From the NCBI GenBank assembly GCA_029747015.1, contig JAKOGI010002156.1, positions 62,001-126,000 on the forward strand: a stretch of DNA of 64,000 bases. The letters run 5' to 3'. Below, one piece after another: positions 11,186-23,217 of this stretch. The translations under genes and the position numbers were made by a program. The notes under the pieces are model-generated. The model saw nothing but the letters and a program-made list of their open reading frames with translations. It did no database searches and was not told the DNA's origin. This stretch comes from Carnegiea gigantea (taxonomy: Eukaryota > Streptophyta > Magnoliopsida > Caryophyllales > Cactaceae). Position 1 is the stretch's first letter; each line of letters opens with the position of its first letter.

Positions 11186-13120
11186 TGGATATTACACTCA
11201 GGGTTCTTAATTACCAACCATAAAGGATTTTCGAAATTCCCATCATTTATTCACAAATTTAACTCACTTTAAAGAATCAACAACTAATTTAGCTCTCCTG
11301 CAGAATTCCAAAATTCTCATTCAAGCATTCATACGTACATTAATTAGACCATCAACTTCTTTGTAATTTCAATCACCCAACTAGTACCAATGTTCCACAA
11401 GAACAACTCAATTGACCTAGCGACTCTTTCATCCTATTTCAAGAAGGATATGTCCACCTTGCAACCTCATACCCCTCAAATCAATTTGATCATGGGCTAC
11501 ACCATTACCCATCTCACTCAATCCATTTGCACTAATAACAATCATTTAACATAACTTGCTTACTGATATAATCAAAATACAAAGTTAATTTAATTCTAAT
11601 TGTAAAGATGTAGATGGAGTTACCTATGAGAAGGAAGATGGCTGAAAGTGGGCGAAGATGAAGGCAGAAGAGGAGGCGCTAGTTGGTGGTTAGTTGGTCG
11701 GTAGTAGACACCGCAGCTCAACGACGGTCAAGCAGTGGGCAGCAGCTCGACGGTTAAGCAGTCAAGTAGCAGGTAGCAGCCTCATCTTTAATTTTTTTTT
11801 TTTTGGCTTTGTTTTTGGTCGGATCAAATTTAATACATGCTTATCTTATGCCTAGATTTATCTTATGCTTCAATTATGAGCCGTCCAAATGCTAGATTGT
11901 CATAATTTTCAGCATATTGAAACTGTTACCTGATCCATTATGCTCCAATAGACTTTAAACCTGCTTTAACTTGCTTCGATCTGGTTCTATCTACTACACC
12001 CTCTTAAAAATGCTCTCAATATGCTTCAATTTGCTTATACCTGCTCAATCTGCTTCTACCTACTTCAACTTGCTAACTGTGCCTCCTAAATGCTGAAAAT
12101 GAATATGAACTAAGTATGTTGGTAAATTTTTGGACTAAAAATATGTTTCATATAGACATCGACGTGTATCTGTGTTGAAATATATCTTTATATATGTATG
12201 CATATAATTATCTGTGATTAGATGCGTATAATAAATTCATTATGACATAGCTTTTCATTCCAAGCATGACTTTTATATTGACCAATGTTTCCATGGCTCA
12301 CTGCTTTAATTAACATTAATTATACAATTGAGGTACAATTTAAACTGTAAGATAATTAAGCAGTGATTAATTATTGGGATATTACAAAAAGTATGTAAAT
12401 TGGTGTGTAGTTATTCCTTTTTTTGCAATACAATGGATTGTTATATAGTGAGTAAATGTTTAATAGATCTTTAAGCAAAAATTCATTTTTAAATTGGGTG
12501 ATAATAGATCATATATAAAGGATGAAAATGTATCATTAGATTTGTTCCTTGAGGGCAAGAGGCGGAACATCATTTAAGTATGAAGTTGACTGAAATTTTT
12601 TGGGTAATAGCAAATAATTTCTCAATTATTTTCATTCAAAAAACCTATGCCTACATGAAGTAGATAATTTAATAAAAAGCAAGGCCTTCAAGGTAGGTTT
12701 TTTGCGCATATCTAGTCAGAAATTAATGGTCTTGTCATCTCAACTTTTCATCTAATTCCGTTACAAAATTGATTGCGATTCTTGAGAATTTACTTTCAAG
12801 CCTGCAAGTCCATTTTCTTTAGCTCTGCTGGAAAAAGTATTGTTAATTGGATACTTCGCTTGCATCTATTCTATCTAGCGGCTCCAGCCATACACAATTT
12901 CCAGGTTGACTTATTTACAAACACACTATTGATTGCTTCTACTTTTCATTAACCAAGCCCCTCATAAGGACCACGTTCTGGGTTCACCCTCAGTGTGGTT
13001 CCCCCACCAATGGTCAGATTTGCGTGCTAAGTAATCAGATTCAAAACTGAATTTTTTAATTCTCTTGCTCTATGTTTTTTTTTTTTAAAAGAAAGATCAC
13101 TATGATAGGATAAGGGGACT
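11186..13120. other. Unassigned sequence with low-order repeats
   Basis: No gene recognised. At about 11700-11780 there are imperfect near-tandem copies of a 'cagctc(g/a)acg..ggt(c/t)aagcagt' motif. At about 11930-12085 a pyrimidine-rich stretch repeats variants of 'tgcttcaa(t/c)ttgctt'. Confidence 0.4.
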
Positions 13121-13159
13121 GGACCAGAATTTTGATCTAGGAACCCAGCTGTGCTAGAA

Positions 13160-13326
13160 CTGGGTCCAGTCTGGTTTGGTTCCTAGCAGTGTTGGCTGCC
13201 CGATTTAAGGAACTGCCCAGTAGCTTGGTTGAAGAACCCGATCTGTTTTCTGGGCCAGAGCTAAGCCCAGATCCTTGAATCAGGTAGCCAACACTATTAG
13301 GAACCAAACCAGAAGGCTGGACCCAG
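13160..13326. repeat. Long imperfect inverted repeat (hairpin)
   Basis: The left arm starts ctgggtccag (13160) and contains ctggtttggttcctag and gtgttggct. The right arm is its reverse complement (gccaacac at 13287-13294, ctaggaaccaaaccag-like at 13298-13312, ctggacccag ending 13326). Weaker pairing continues toward the centre near 13243. Transcribed from either strand it would fold into a long stem. It could be a foldback MITE or an inverted duplication inside the neighbouring LTR. No target-site duplication was found. Confidence 0.75.
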
Positions 13327-13389
13327 CTGATCTAGACAATGATGCTATCTTGAATCTAGAACATATTCTGCTTAAAAAAATAAAAATAA

Positions 13390-14040
13390 GATAAGAAAAT
13401 AGTCAAATTAATTAATCGAGTTGCAAGTGAGTTTTAGGAGAAACTTACAAACCAAGTGTACTTTTTGAAACGAGCAATACCGAAGGGACAATAGGCTTAT
13501 GTGAGTCATAAACCAAATAGACACCGAAAGGGACAATAAGCTCGCTTCAAAAAGGTTTTCAAAAGGCCGTCTGAGTAATCCCTGGTGTGGGGACCATCTG
13601 ACACCATAGACCAAGGATCTAGGTTTGGGATACTGAGGAACGATGTCCTGATGGAATGCATCACAAGATCGCCCGTCATTAGCAACAATCTCTACTATCT
13701 AATATGGAAAACCAAAATCTAATCACACCTAGAAAAGCAAACATGCAGCATATTAGAAACACCTAATTCAAATAACAACAATCAAATTACAATGCTAGTC
13801 TAACGGAATTAAAAGAATTAAACAATTCAAAATATTACAATGGGCGTGGGTAAACTACCTAAAATTACATCTTTATCAAACCCGAAGTCAAATAAACTAA
13901 AAGGAAGGAAAGCAGAGAAACAGAGTGAGGCAAAGATTGCCCTTAGGATGACCCACTTGATTCACTTGGGAATCCAGCAAAAGGACACACTGTAGGGAGT
14001 AACCAATATTTGCCTCTCGACTGTTGGAGTCGTCTCACTC
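13390..14040 (-). repeat. Antisense gypsy-type LTR fragment (same family as 38790-39725)
   Basis: Read on the minus strand, it aligns by eye with 39000-39330 of the plus strand. Shared blocks include gatggtccccac, gaaaacctttttgaa/taaa, tattgtccctttcggtg and a (gta)cacttgg..gtaagttt block, in the same order. The other copy is followed by a gypsy-type primer-binding site, so both are probably LTRs of one Ty3/gypsy family. No coding interior is attached here. The outer limits are uncertain and may extend to about 14500. Confidence 0.65.
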
Positions 14041-14980
14041 AAATTCTCTCTAAAATTTGTTAGCCTCTGACTAGTGATCTTTCTAATTTTTCTGATCCTT
14101 CACTTGGATTTTTCATTTGTTTAACCTTAGGGGTAGGCCCCCCTTCTATAACGTTCAAATATGCGGAATTAGTTAAGGAAAAAGATTCCAACTTCAAACT
14201 CCTGATAGACTCAATCCGAATAGGTAATTTATTCGAATAAAACTCTGTGCAAGGAGTTTGATTTGAAAAAAGGAAGCAGGACTCGAGGGCTTCCCGGGTG
14301 GAGAACACCTTTGGGTTCCTGGGAAGGAACCTGGCTTGATCCTTAGCCAGATTAATCGCATTGGGTCCCGTGCTCCTTTGTTCTTTTTTCTTCTTTCTTT
14401 ATCTTTTCTTTTTGGACTCCAAAGTTGTGGTTTATTTTTTTGAACAAGCATAATTTTTATCATTGGGCATTTTATAAAAATAAAGGCACTATTTTTAAAC
14501 ATCTACAACCCCCTGTTTTCATAGATAGACAAGTCTTATCTCAAGAAACTATAGGCAAACATTTGTTATTATTAGACATTTCCGAAAGAAATTTCAACTA
14601 ATTTTATCAATATGACAATTAGTTTCTTTGAGCAACTAAAAACACTCAATTATATGGGCAAGTATTGATTCTATATTGACGTAAATGAGTGATACTGTTC
14701 CTATGTTGAAGTCGTATCGTGCTTTTCAAATTTGTAACTTTTTGACCTTTCAATTTGAAAATTATCTTTTAGAAGTTTCCATGTTGGGCCTGCCCATGAA
14801 TATTGGGCAATGCCCAAGATAGATCTTTCTTATGTCTGGTATTGAAGACAAATGAGATATTATACCTATGTTCATGCAAATGTGAATAACCCACTTGAAA
14901 TTTCATTATTTTGGCAGGCTACTAATTTTTTTTTGTTGTTTTTTTCTTTTTTATCTTGGCCTGATCAGAGTAAACACAAC
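14041..14980. other. Unassigned sequence, possible extension of the antisense LTR
   Basis: Overlapping minus-strand frames at 14060-14308 and 14194-14502 (82 and 102 codons) have no family resemblance. The tract 14370-14410 is pyrimidine-rich. I could not align this part with the other LTR copy. Confidence 0.35.
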
Positions 14981-14986
14981 TGTCCG

Positions 14987-15332
14987 AGAGCATATACAAT
15001 GGTGATCCATAATTTTGGATCATAAATTGGGGTTCACACCCTCCACCTCATCCCATAACCCAAGTTTTTGTCTCTTCTCTACATCCTATTAATCACCAAC
15101 TTGGATAATCAAATAAAATAATATTTTACAGATCCCTCCACTAATATATTATTGAGTTTTAGACTTTTAAGGGCTTAGTTGGCAAACAAAAAAAAAAAAG
15201 AGAAAATGTGTGGGGGGCGGATCACGGCCACGAGCTGGACTATGGGACGAGCAAAGCGGATCACTGATGCATGGTGTTTTTTAGACCGTGATCCAAATTT
15301 TTGACTTATAAATCTTGCATTGCAGGTGCTCT
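14987..15332. mobile_element. MITE-like element with short terminal inverted repeats
   Basis: About 346 bp. The left end AGAGCATATACAATGG is mirrored at the right end (reverse complement AGAGCACCTGCAATGC), and a GTGATCCA motif lies inside both ends. It has no coding capacity. Ends of the GAGCA...CAATG type are common in plant MITEs. I could not define a convincing target-site duplication, so the superfamily is open. Confidence 0.6.
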
Positions 15333-16446
15333 GAGTATACTATCCATTCATTCCTCTCCCCTCCAATCTATTTAGTGGTCCAATCAAAATTGCAACAACC
15401 CAACTCTCGCTTCCCTACTCCAGCTATTTCAGCGGCCCAATCGTGTCTTTCCTTCTTCAACTGAGAAGCAGCCCCCCAACACAATCAATGCGGAGCCTTC
15501 CATTTTGTGCTCCAGTTGGGTTGCATTTTGTAATCATCGTAACTGAATAACCCATGCTAATCTGGATGATCTATGACATATTTGAACAGCCATGTCATAT
15601 TTGAATGGATTATGTCATATTTTAACATCTTATGTTAGGCTAGATGGATTACGTCATGAACTAGGTTATATTATCTTATTGAGTCGACTGGCTCGTGGCC
15701 ATGTGACTCCATAGAACTATTAATGTTCTAATTCAATATTAAAATTGTTGTTGTAAGGCTAGAGGTCGATTCAAGACTCTAGATCCATTCTACTCTCTGA
15801 TAGCTTTCTCTGTATTTTGTTTATTTTGTTAATCTAATTTAGCTTCTCAATTTCTGAATCAAATTTCTCGTTTTCTTAAATTACGAAGATAAGTTATTTT
15901 CTTTTTGGCTAAGAAAGATAAGTCAGTCTAAGCTAAGCAATACCATGTGGGATTGACACCATAGTACTCATTAATTTACAATAAACGTGTATACTTGGAA
16001 GTCCTAGGGTTAATTTTGAAATAAGGAAATCCACACAAACACCGACACGCACACGCAGGTTTGGGCTCAGGAAATGCACCATAGGTTGTTTAATAGCATT
16101 TATAATTTTTTTGTTCGATCTAATTTTATAAAGAGCATCCATGAGTTGTTATTAATAAAATATGCATAATATGACGTTACAAGTTTATATTAATATACTC
16201 CAATATAAAATTTACCATGAAAATGTCAAAAAATAGTTTATATTCATAAAGATAAATAATCAGTATTCAACTAACGTAAAGCAAATCAAATGATTATTAA
16301 ATTCTTTTCTACTATTACTAAAAAATAAATTAAATTATGCCACATTTTTATTAAACTTTAGACAAACAATATGCAAAAATTGTTTGGAAATAAAATTAAA
16401 CATTAAAATATAAAATCAGCTTGTGTGTACAGGGATTCTGAAACTA
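15333..16446. other. Unassigned sequence
   Basis: No gene seen. At about 15570-15665 four to five imperfect ~20 bp units of the type (t)atgtcatatttgaa(t)gga occur in tandem. Confidence 0.4.
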
Positions 16447-16451
16447 ATAAC

Positions 16452-16883
16452 TATTGGAATTTTTCAAGAATAAAATAAAAGTGGCAGATTTTCTAGTGCT
16501 TATCCGAAAAGGTGGATAAGCATGGTGCCTCTTCAAGTTTACCCGCCTTATCCAATCCATTTCGTAAAAAGGTGAATAAGCAAGGTACCTCTTCATGTTT
16601 AACCTTCCTTATCCTATCCTATCTTTTATGGTGCCTTTTGGCCTATCACATCCTTTGTGGTACCTTTTGGCATGTTATAAAACTCATGAATAAGGAGACA
16701 GACAATAACATATAAGATATGATAACAAGATGGGAATAAGGTGTGCAAAAGCACATTCTTATGAATCACTTTTCCATGGTTCAAACTCGAGAAAATATGA
16801 ACATATACACTTATCTATCAGCGTTTTATCCCGAAGACTATTTGTGGTACACAGCAAATAAGTCTTACAAAAAGTGATGTCGT
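16452..16883 (+). repeat. Ltr5 left LTR
   Basis: Near-identical to 19433-19894 over long blocks (e.g. aaagtggcagattttctag near 16480, the gtgcaaaagcacattctta block near 16743-16761). It is about 30 bp shorter because the other copy has extra units of a ggcatggtgccttttg motif. Confidence 0.85.
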
Positions 16884-19432
16884 AAGACTTATTTTGGTGG
16901 CAACGATTCGTGAGATGACATCTAATTTTTCAGAAGTTGGATAAGTTTATAAGTGTTGAATTTAGAAAAGATCATAGTCTCCATCTCGGATGATCGAGTA
17001 TTTATGGGTAGGAATGCAAAGGCCATGCCGTATCTGAAGTTGTCCATATAGTGGAAGTTAAGATAAGTACTTTTCTTATAATTTATGGGTAGCAGTATTC
17101 ATTTATATGCATGCAGTTGTTTAATGGTATTCATTGTCTGATTCATGTTTCTGTAAAATTTTGACAATGGCATGCATTTAAGTTTGTAAGATATTATCAT
17201 GGAATATTATGAGAAATTTGAATCAAATATGTTTTGTAATGCATTTTGCAAAGTGGATAGCACATGTATGCATGCCGATATATGCCACCTTCGCTTAGTT
17301 AGACTTCTACATGAATGTTGATCAATATTTTGTCATGTAGTGTGTCTAAAGTTTTGATGCCCTTGCCGTTATTAAGATTGATTATGTTTAGAATGTTGAT
17401 CTCATGCATTCATATGCATGGTCTTAGAAGGCCAAATGAAAGTTGAAAGTTGGCAGTCAAAATTTGCAATATCTTTTGGTTATATGTCTTATACACGGAT
17501 TTGATCATGTCCAAAATTGTGAGTATCAATTTGGTTGTTTGATCATGTATAAGTTATTGAGATGAATTATAAGGTGCAATAGACTTATGCTTGGGTGAAT
17601 AATTTTAGTCTGAATTACATTTTGTGATGGTATGATGAAAAGTCATTTTGATCATGCCGATTATAAATTAAATATAAGTATCAAAGTGAGTATTTTGTTA
17701 TGTAAGATTGATGCTTATCAAGAATTGTTTATTTATGATGGCAATGTGGGTATTTGTGGCCACTTATTGTGTGATGTTTCAAATTGATTTAAGGCATGTT
17801 ATTTTATCCTCAGCTTGGGTTTAAAGTTTGCCTTTGTAAATTAAGCCACACAAAGTTATGGCTAAAACTTAAAAGTGTGATTTGGTATTTGTTGGTTATA
17901 AAGAAATGCACATGGATATGTATGTGTTTTAGACACAATGATTATATGGTGTATGCCAAAGTTAATATGATAATTTAATCATATGTGAGTTTGTAAGATA
18001 ATCTGTGAGGTAAGCATAGATTATGGAGGAAAATTCTCAATTTAAAAGGTGCAGTGGGAATATGTGCATGATTATAAAATTATATGTGTGGGAAAATGAT
18101 TTTCATGAAAAGCCAAATTTTTGATTTGTAAACGTAACCATGTAAAGAATCCAAATTTATTGGATTAAATTATGGTTATAGGTATGATATTTTTATCATA
18201 TATAAGTTGGAAATTGAATATAATTTCCATGAAAATCAAAATATTTGGTTTTGTAAGTATGCATAAGTTAGAAAGATAATTTCCATGAAAACCGAGGTAG
18301 GTTTTGTAAGTATGCATAAGTTAGAAAGATAATTTCCATGAAAACCGAGGTAATTTTTTGGTTTTATGAGTATTATTTTTGTGGATTAAATTATAACCAT
18401 ATGAATAATCTATAAGAATTGGATAAAGGTTATGGTTATGAATATTAGCAACTTTGTAAATCTTGTGGGCCCAAATATTGAGATTTACAAAGGGACGTCG
18501 TATTAAATTTCAAATTTATGTGGATCAATTTCAAAAGTGTATACGCTATTTAGTGTGATTTTACCCATGACTTATAATACGATGGTTTAATCGTATTAAT
18601 GGCAGGGGCATAATTTCTTGAGAATTCAAAATGTTCTACAGTACTAACTAGTCTAGATAGATCTGATTATGATCATGATGTATTCAAGATCATGAAATGA
18701 TATGTATATATCTATTGACCTTGAATGTTGTATAAGCATTGACTAGTTCGAATTGATTTGAGCATGCCTATCATATATTTAAGGTCATGGAATGATATGT
18801 TTTTTATCTAGTGACCTGAGTAATGGGGATGGGTAAGTGCCCGTTATCTAATCACCAATGATAAGCACCCAACTCACACTTGGTGAGATGTCAAGTCTTG
18901 AGTTCCATGCGGTCGAGCTTATCATATGGATGGTTGCAAGCACTATTATGTTTATCTTCCATCCCAAAGTTTAAGTGCTTGAAATTACCCGTCTGTAAGG
19001 AAAAGGATGAGCGAAAGCTCTTAATAGACTCTTCAACGGTAAAGTTGATATGCCATAATATACGGGGGCATGTGCTTGAAAGAGTATAAAGAGTCTACCT
19101 ATGTGAGTGTGAAGTGTGGCCGCTTCGAGAGCCAAATGAGGCATGGTTTGGTACACTCACTAAGAATATGGACACATGGCCCTAAATTATGTCAAAATTC
19201 TAAGTGTATTTTGAGGTTTATGTGTGAGATATATCCAATTAGTCAAAAAGGATGTATAGTTTAAAGACTTGTCTACTATTACATTCAGACTAATAGAAAT
19301 TATATCCACTAAGTGAAAGTTCAAATCGCAAGATACTTTCATGATGCATAAATCTCTTTGTGTTCTCGGTTGTGATTGTGTATTTGCTGAAATGGCGAGA
19401 GTTTGTGCTATGTCTTGGAAAAGGCGGGGGAT
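16884..19432 (+). other. Ltr5 interior, no coding capacity
   Basis: AT-rich, with no frame resembling gag or pol. It contains a perfect 53 bp tandem duplication at 18247-18352 and an imperfect ~48 bp repeat, first copy about 18675-18721, second about 18770-18822 (aaatgatatgt / ggaatgatatgt blocks). Confidence 0.6.
18247..18352. repeat. 53-bp tandem duplication
   Basis: Units 18247-18299 and 18300-18352 begin ggttttgtaagtatgcat and end ccgaggta. They appear identical. Confidence 0.93.
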
Positions 19433-19894
19433 TATTAGAATTTTCCAAGAATAAAATAAAAGTGGCAGATTTTCTAGTGCTTATTCGAAAAGATGGATAA
19501 GCATGGTACCTCTTCAAGTTTACCCGCCTTATCCAATTCATTTCATGAAAAGGTGAATAAGCAAGGTACCTTTTCAAGTTTAACCTTCTTTATCCTATCC
19601 TATCATTTATGGTGCCGTTTGGCATGGTGCCTTTTGGCCTATCACATCCTTTATGGTACCTTTTGGCATGGTGCCTTTTGACATGTTATAAAAGTCATGA
19701 ATAAGGAGACAGACAATAACATATAGGATATGATAACAAGATGGGAATAAGGTGTGCAAAAGCACATTCTTATGAATCACTTTCCCATGGTTCAAACTCG
19801 AGAAAATATGAACATATACACTTGTCTATCAGCGTTTTATCCCGAAGACTATTTGTGGTATACAGCAAATAAGTCTTACAGAAAGTGATGTCGT
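19433..19894 (+). repeat. Ltr5 right LTR
   Basis: Partner of 16452-16883. The match stops at 19894 (tgtcgt), after which the sequence is unrelated. An extra ggcatggtgcc/tttt motif occurs at about 19620-19680. Confidence 0.85.
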
Positions 19895-20007
19895 TCACGA
19901 CTCGTTGGTTTATCCAGTACCACAAAGTTGATCTGAATTCCTTTTCCCAACAGTAACAATCATATAGATGACATCCCATTATCAACCCAAGTGTACGGCC
20001 AACTACT

Positions 20008-20043
20008 TTTTTTGGGGGGCCCCGGGGGGGTGGGGGTGGCGCC
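20008..20043. repeat. Homopolymer-rich T/G/C tract
   Basis: A T-run, then G6, C4, G7, and G5 blocks in 36 bases. It is strongly unlike the AT-rich surroundings and lies 17 bp from the Cop4 insertion point. Confidence 0.8.
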
Positions 20044-20059
20044 TTTGGGCCTGTGTTAC

Positions 20060-20298
20060 TGAAAGACTTCAACAAGAGAAAAGACAAGAGAAGGTCACGG
20101 CAATAGCTTTGCCGTGTATATACATTTGTTTCTGATTGATTTCTCCACACCCCAACGTGAGGTATTAATACAAAACCCAAGAGGGAAGAGTCCCTAGCTT
20201 GGTGGACAAGCAATACCAAATTGTGGAATAAAATAATTACAAGATCTAATCGGAATCTAACCAAAACACTTGTTTTCTAATACATACTTATTTCCTAA
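20060..20298 (-). repeat. Cop4 3' LTR (split two bases from its outer end)
   Basis: Matches 35130-35344 block by block (e.g. gaggtattaatacaaaacc, tttctgattgatttct). It carries about 26 bases (near 20213-20238) absent from the partner. Cop3 inserted at 20298/20299, so the terminal TA of this LTR lies at 28140-28141 beyond the CCTAA duplication. Confidence 0.92.
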
Positions 20299-20689
20299 TG
20301 TTAGAAAACAACGACTTACCTTGATGCGGAAATGAGACTGATTTGATCCTTATTCTGCTTGATATCCACCCACGTTCAAGGCTCAAGAGTGGCTACTAGA
20401 GTCACTGGATGTGTCACGCTACCAAAACCCAAACCCACTTAGATGGGTAGGCTGAGTGAGGAATGAAACAAGAGATTATTTGGGAGCTAATAGTTTTTCT
20501 GATTTATTACTGCTTGGATGATTCAGCCCATGAATCACCCACCCTTTTGTATTGGCACATAGCCACATAATGTAATCTTGCAAATCAATGTGTCATCAAG
20601 GCTGATTAATGCATAATCAAACCTCTATTGTAACAGCCAAATCAACTCATGATTATGGCCATTAAGTTTATGACCGTTACCGGTCAACA
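20299..20689 (-). repeat. Cop3 3' LTR
   Basis: 391 bp, beginning TGTTGACC on the minus strand and ending CA at 20299. It is colinear with 27744-28134 throughout. Confidence 0.95.
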
Positions 20690-20699
20690 GCTCCCCCTC
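20690..20699 (-). other. Cop3 polypurine tract
   Basis: The minus strand reads CGAGGGGGAG followed by C and then the LTR start. It is the plus-strand DNA primer site of the element. Confidence 0.85.
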
Positions 20700-21687
20700 G
20701 GTCACAAAGACCAAGAATCCATGTATCTCTCTGCCAACCGACTTCCTCATACTTCATACTGGGAATAGAGCGTGTGATCAAAAATAAAATATTAGTGCTA
20801 TATCAAGTCACCATCTAACTGACATAACACTCTCACGAAACATTAACACCCTGAATCATTCATATACACCACCAATGGCATACACTGTCCCTTTGTGCCT
20901 GATATATCAATTGATAATATATTAAATATAATCGCCCGGGCTTGATATGGTGATGAAGAAATAATTCTTCCTTAGACAATTAAAAAAATTCGTCTTAGCA
21001 TGACTGCTTGTCTAATGTACTCCGTTGGACCATATCCATCTTGACCCTTGGATAGCACATTAATTTAGTAATATCAAACTTCGACTTCATATTATAACTC
21101 TAAATTAAGGAGTATCGCTAATGAGGGTCACACAGTGATAAGGAAAGGGAATTCATTTATCACTCATCAGCTAGGTTGACTTTCAGCACACACAGTATGA
21201 TAGTGTGCCATGGCATAGCTCCTGTTAAATTGGGCATGCCACTCTTCTATGTCATGCGAATCACAGGCTTGACTTTTACCTAAAAAACCAACCTGAGCTA
21301 CTAGACCAATATACCTAATGGTGATCTCAGTACTCAAGATTCGGCTATAAGGCTTCGATATGAAAACTTATTTCATATTCAACTCCCCCCGAGTCTCATC
21401 TTAGACTTATTAAGGTGACTATATTTTCCATTCATACACTTCTAGTATGAATAATCAATATTGCATACCAAGTGCCAATATGATTTAGTCTCATCCTTTC
21501 CGCTACTCAAGCGTCAGGATGATTGCCTGTGTGACTAGGCCAATCAGAAGCCTGGTGACGCAACAATGTACCTTAGAACGTGCTTGTATATTTATAAACA
21601 TTTGAAAAAGAAACATTATTCTTTATTTCATAAATATTTAATACAAGTAAGAACATGTCCATCATACATTTAGATACATCCAAAAAA
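20700..21687 (-). other. Cop3 3' untranslated region
   Basis: About 1 kb between the end of pol and the polypurine tract. No open frame or domain is seen. A long 3' untranslated part is unusual for a plain copia but occurs in several plant lineages. Confidence 0.6.
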
Positions 21688-22240
21688 CTAAGTCCTGCAA
21701 AGACCTAAGCTCATCACATGAGCTTTAAAAGTGTCTCTCGGAATAGGCTTAGTTAAAGGATTTGCTATCATCCTACTTGTAGATACGTACTTAATGGCAC
21801 TTTCTTTTTCTTTTATGTTGTTTCATACAAAATGATAACGCCTCTTAATATACTTGGTCTTCCTGTGGAACTTTGAATCTCTTGCAAATTGGATAGCAGT
21901 AGTATTGTCATATAACATTTCTACAGGATCATTAACCCCAAGAGTGAGATCAAAATCCTATAGAAAACTCCTTAACCAAATTGCCTCTTGAGTTGCAAGA
22001 CAGGAAGCAACATACTCTGCTTCCAAAGTTGAAAGTGCTATGCAGTCTTGTTTCTTACTACACTAAGATATTGCTCCCCCATCTAGGGTGAACACATATC
22101 CTGAGGTAGACCTAGATTTATCCAAATCACTACCCCAATCAGCATCTGTATATCTTCTCAACTTAAGATCTCCACCTTGGTAGCAAAGGACCAGGTCACT
22201 CGTACCACGTAGGTAACGAAAGATCCTTTTGACGGCTTAC
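21688..22240 (-). pseudogene. Cop3 RNase H domain
   Basis: Minus-strand blocks: YTDADWGSD, GYVFTLDGGAIS, LSTLEAEYVA, EAIWL, a YDNTTAIQ block, HRKTKYIKRRYHF and MIANPLTKPIPRDTFKAH. These are the copia RNase H signatures, including D..W.SD and S..EAEY with the acidic catalytic residues. Stops replace a tryptophan after GAIS and an arginine or tryptophan before DFDL. It degrades the RNA strand of the RNA-DNA hybrid. The ending near TKPIPRD..KAHV.SLGL is typical of one copia subgroup, but I cannot place the lineage firmly. Confidence 0.9.
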
Positions 22241-23202
22241 CAGTGTGCAGGCCCTGGGTTGCTTTGGTAACGACTTACCAAACCAAACGCACAGCAAATG
22301 TCTGGCTGTGTACACAACATGGCATACATTAGACTTCCTATTGCACTAGCATAAGGAACATTGTTCATCCTCTCCTTCTCTTTGTCTGTCTTAGGATACT
22401 GGTCAAGATTTAAGGTTAAACCCTTTTTAACTGGAGTGTCCACCGGTTTAGAGTAATACATTCGAAAACGTTCTAAGATTTTGTTAATGTAATCCTCTTG
22501 ACTTAATCCAAGAAGCCTTTTAGGACGATTTCGAGTTATCTCTATACCTAGGACATACCTGGCCTCACCCATGTCCTTCATCTCGAAGACGGAGGACAAC
22601 CACTGCTCTGTGGTTTGGATCATTTACATGTTGTTTCCAGCTAGTAGTATGTCATCAACATACAAAGTAAGAAATATAATCCCCTTTATAGTTTTCTTGA
22701 CATACACGCAGTGATCTTTAGAAACCATGTTTAAGTCAAAAGAAATAATGGCTTCATGGAATCTAAAGTACCACGCTCTGAAAGACTACTTGAGACCATA
22801 AATGGATATTTTAAGATGACAAGATTTGTCCTCTTGATCTTTCGATACGAAACTAATAGGCTGATTCATATAAATCTCTTCTTCAAGGCTTCCATTAAGG
22901 AAAGTAGTCTTTACGTCCATTTGAAATAATTCTAAATCCAAATAGGCAACCAAGGCTAGAAGAAGGCGAATAGAGGTAATTCTCACCACAGGAGAAAAAG
23001 TCTCTTCATAGTCTGCCCCTTCTATTTGGGTAAACCCCTTCGTCACTAAACGGGCCTTGAACTTGTCGATTGATCCATTTGCCCGATGTTTTATCTTGAA
23101 AGCCCACTTGTTTCCAATTGATTTACGTTTGGGAGGAAGATCAACAAGCTCCCAAATCTTATTTCTCGTCATAGAGTTCATTTCAACCCTCATGGCTTCC
23201 AT
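22237..23202 (-). pseudogene. Cop3 reverse transcriptase
   Basis: Blocks from N to C: NKIWELVDLP, NKWAFKIK, FKARLVTKGFTQ, GADYEETFSPV, QMDVKTTFLNG, the catalytic box LYVDDILLAGN (YVDD at 22651-22662, intact), MKDMGEARYVLGIEI and PDICCAFGL. QMDVKTTFLNG has T for the usual A, and a stop stands after SIYGLK in place of Q. The frame is divided by stops at about 22784 and 22624. Catalytic aspartates are kept, but the chain cannot be made in one piece. Confidence 0.93.
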
Positions 23203-23217
23203 CCACTCTTTATGGTT

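Larger units (their letters stand above)
16452..19894 (+). mobile_element. Ltr5: non-coding LTR retrotransposon (LARD-like)
   Basis: Direct repeats at 16452-16883 and 19433-19894 are highly alike and flank a 2.55 kb interior without retroviral domains. A purine tract (ggaaaaggcgggggat, about 19417-19432) sits directly before the right repeat, so the element reads on the plus strand. A TGG-starting stretch at 16895 may be the primer site but is not one I can assign to a tRNA. It would depend on proteins supplied by another element. The right end seems truncated, and no target-site duplication is visible. Confidence 0.75.

Noticed and set aside
19770..20264. The longest open frame of its neighbourhood (164 codons, minus strand)
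   Set aside because: It runs across the Ltr5 right LTR, the G/C tract and the Cop4 LTR. It has no domain, and its sequence is fully explained by those repeats.
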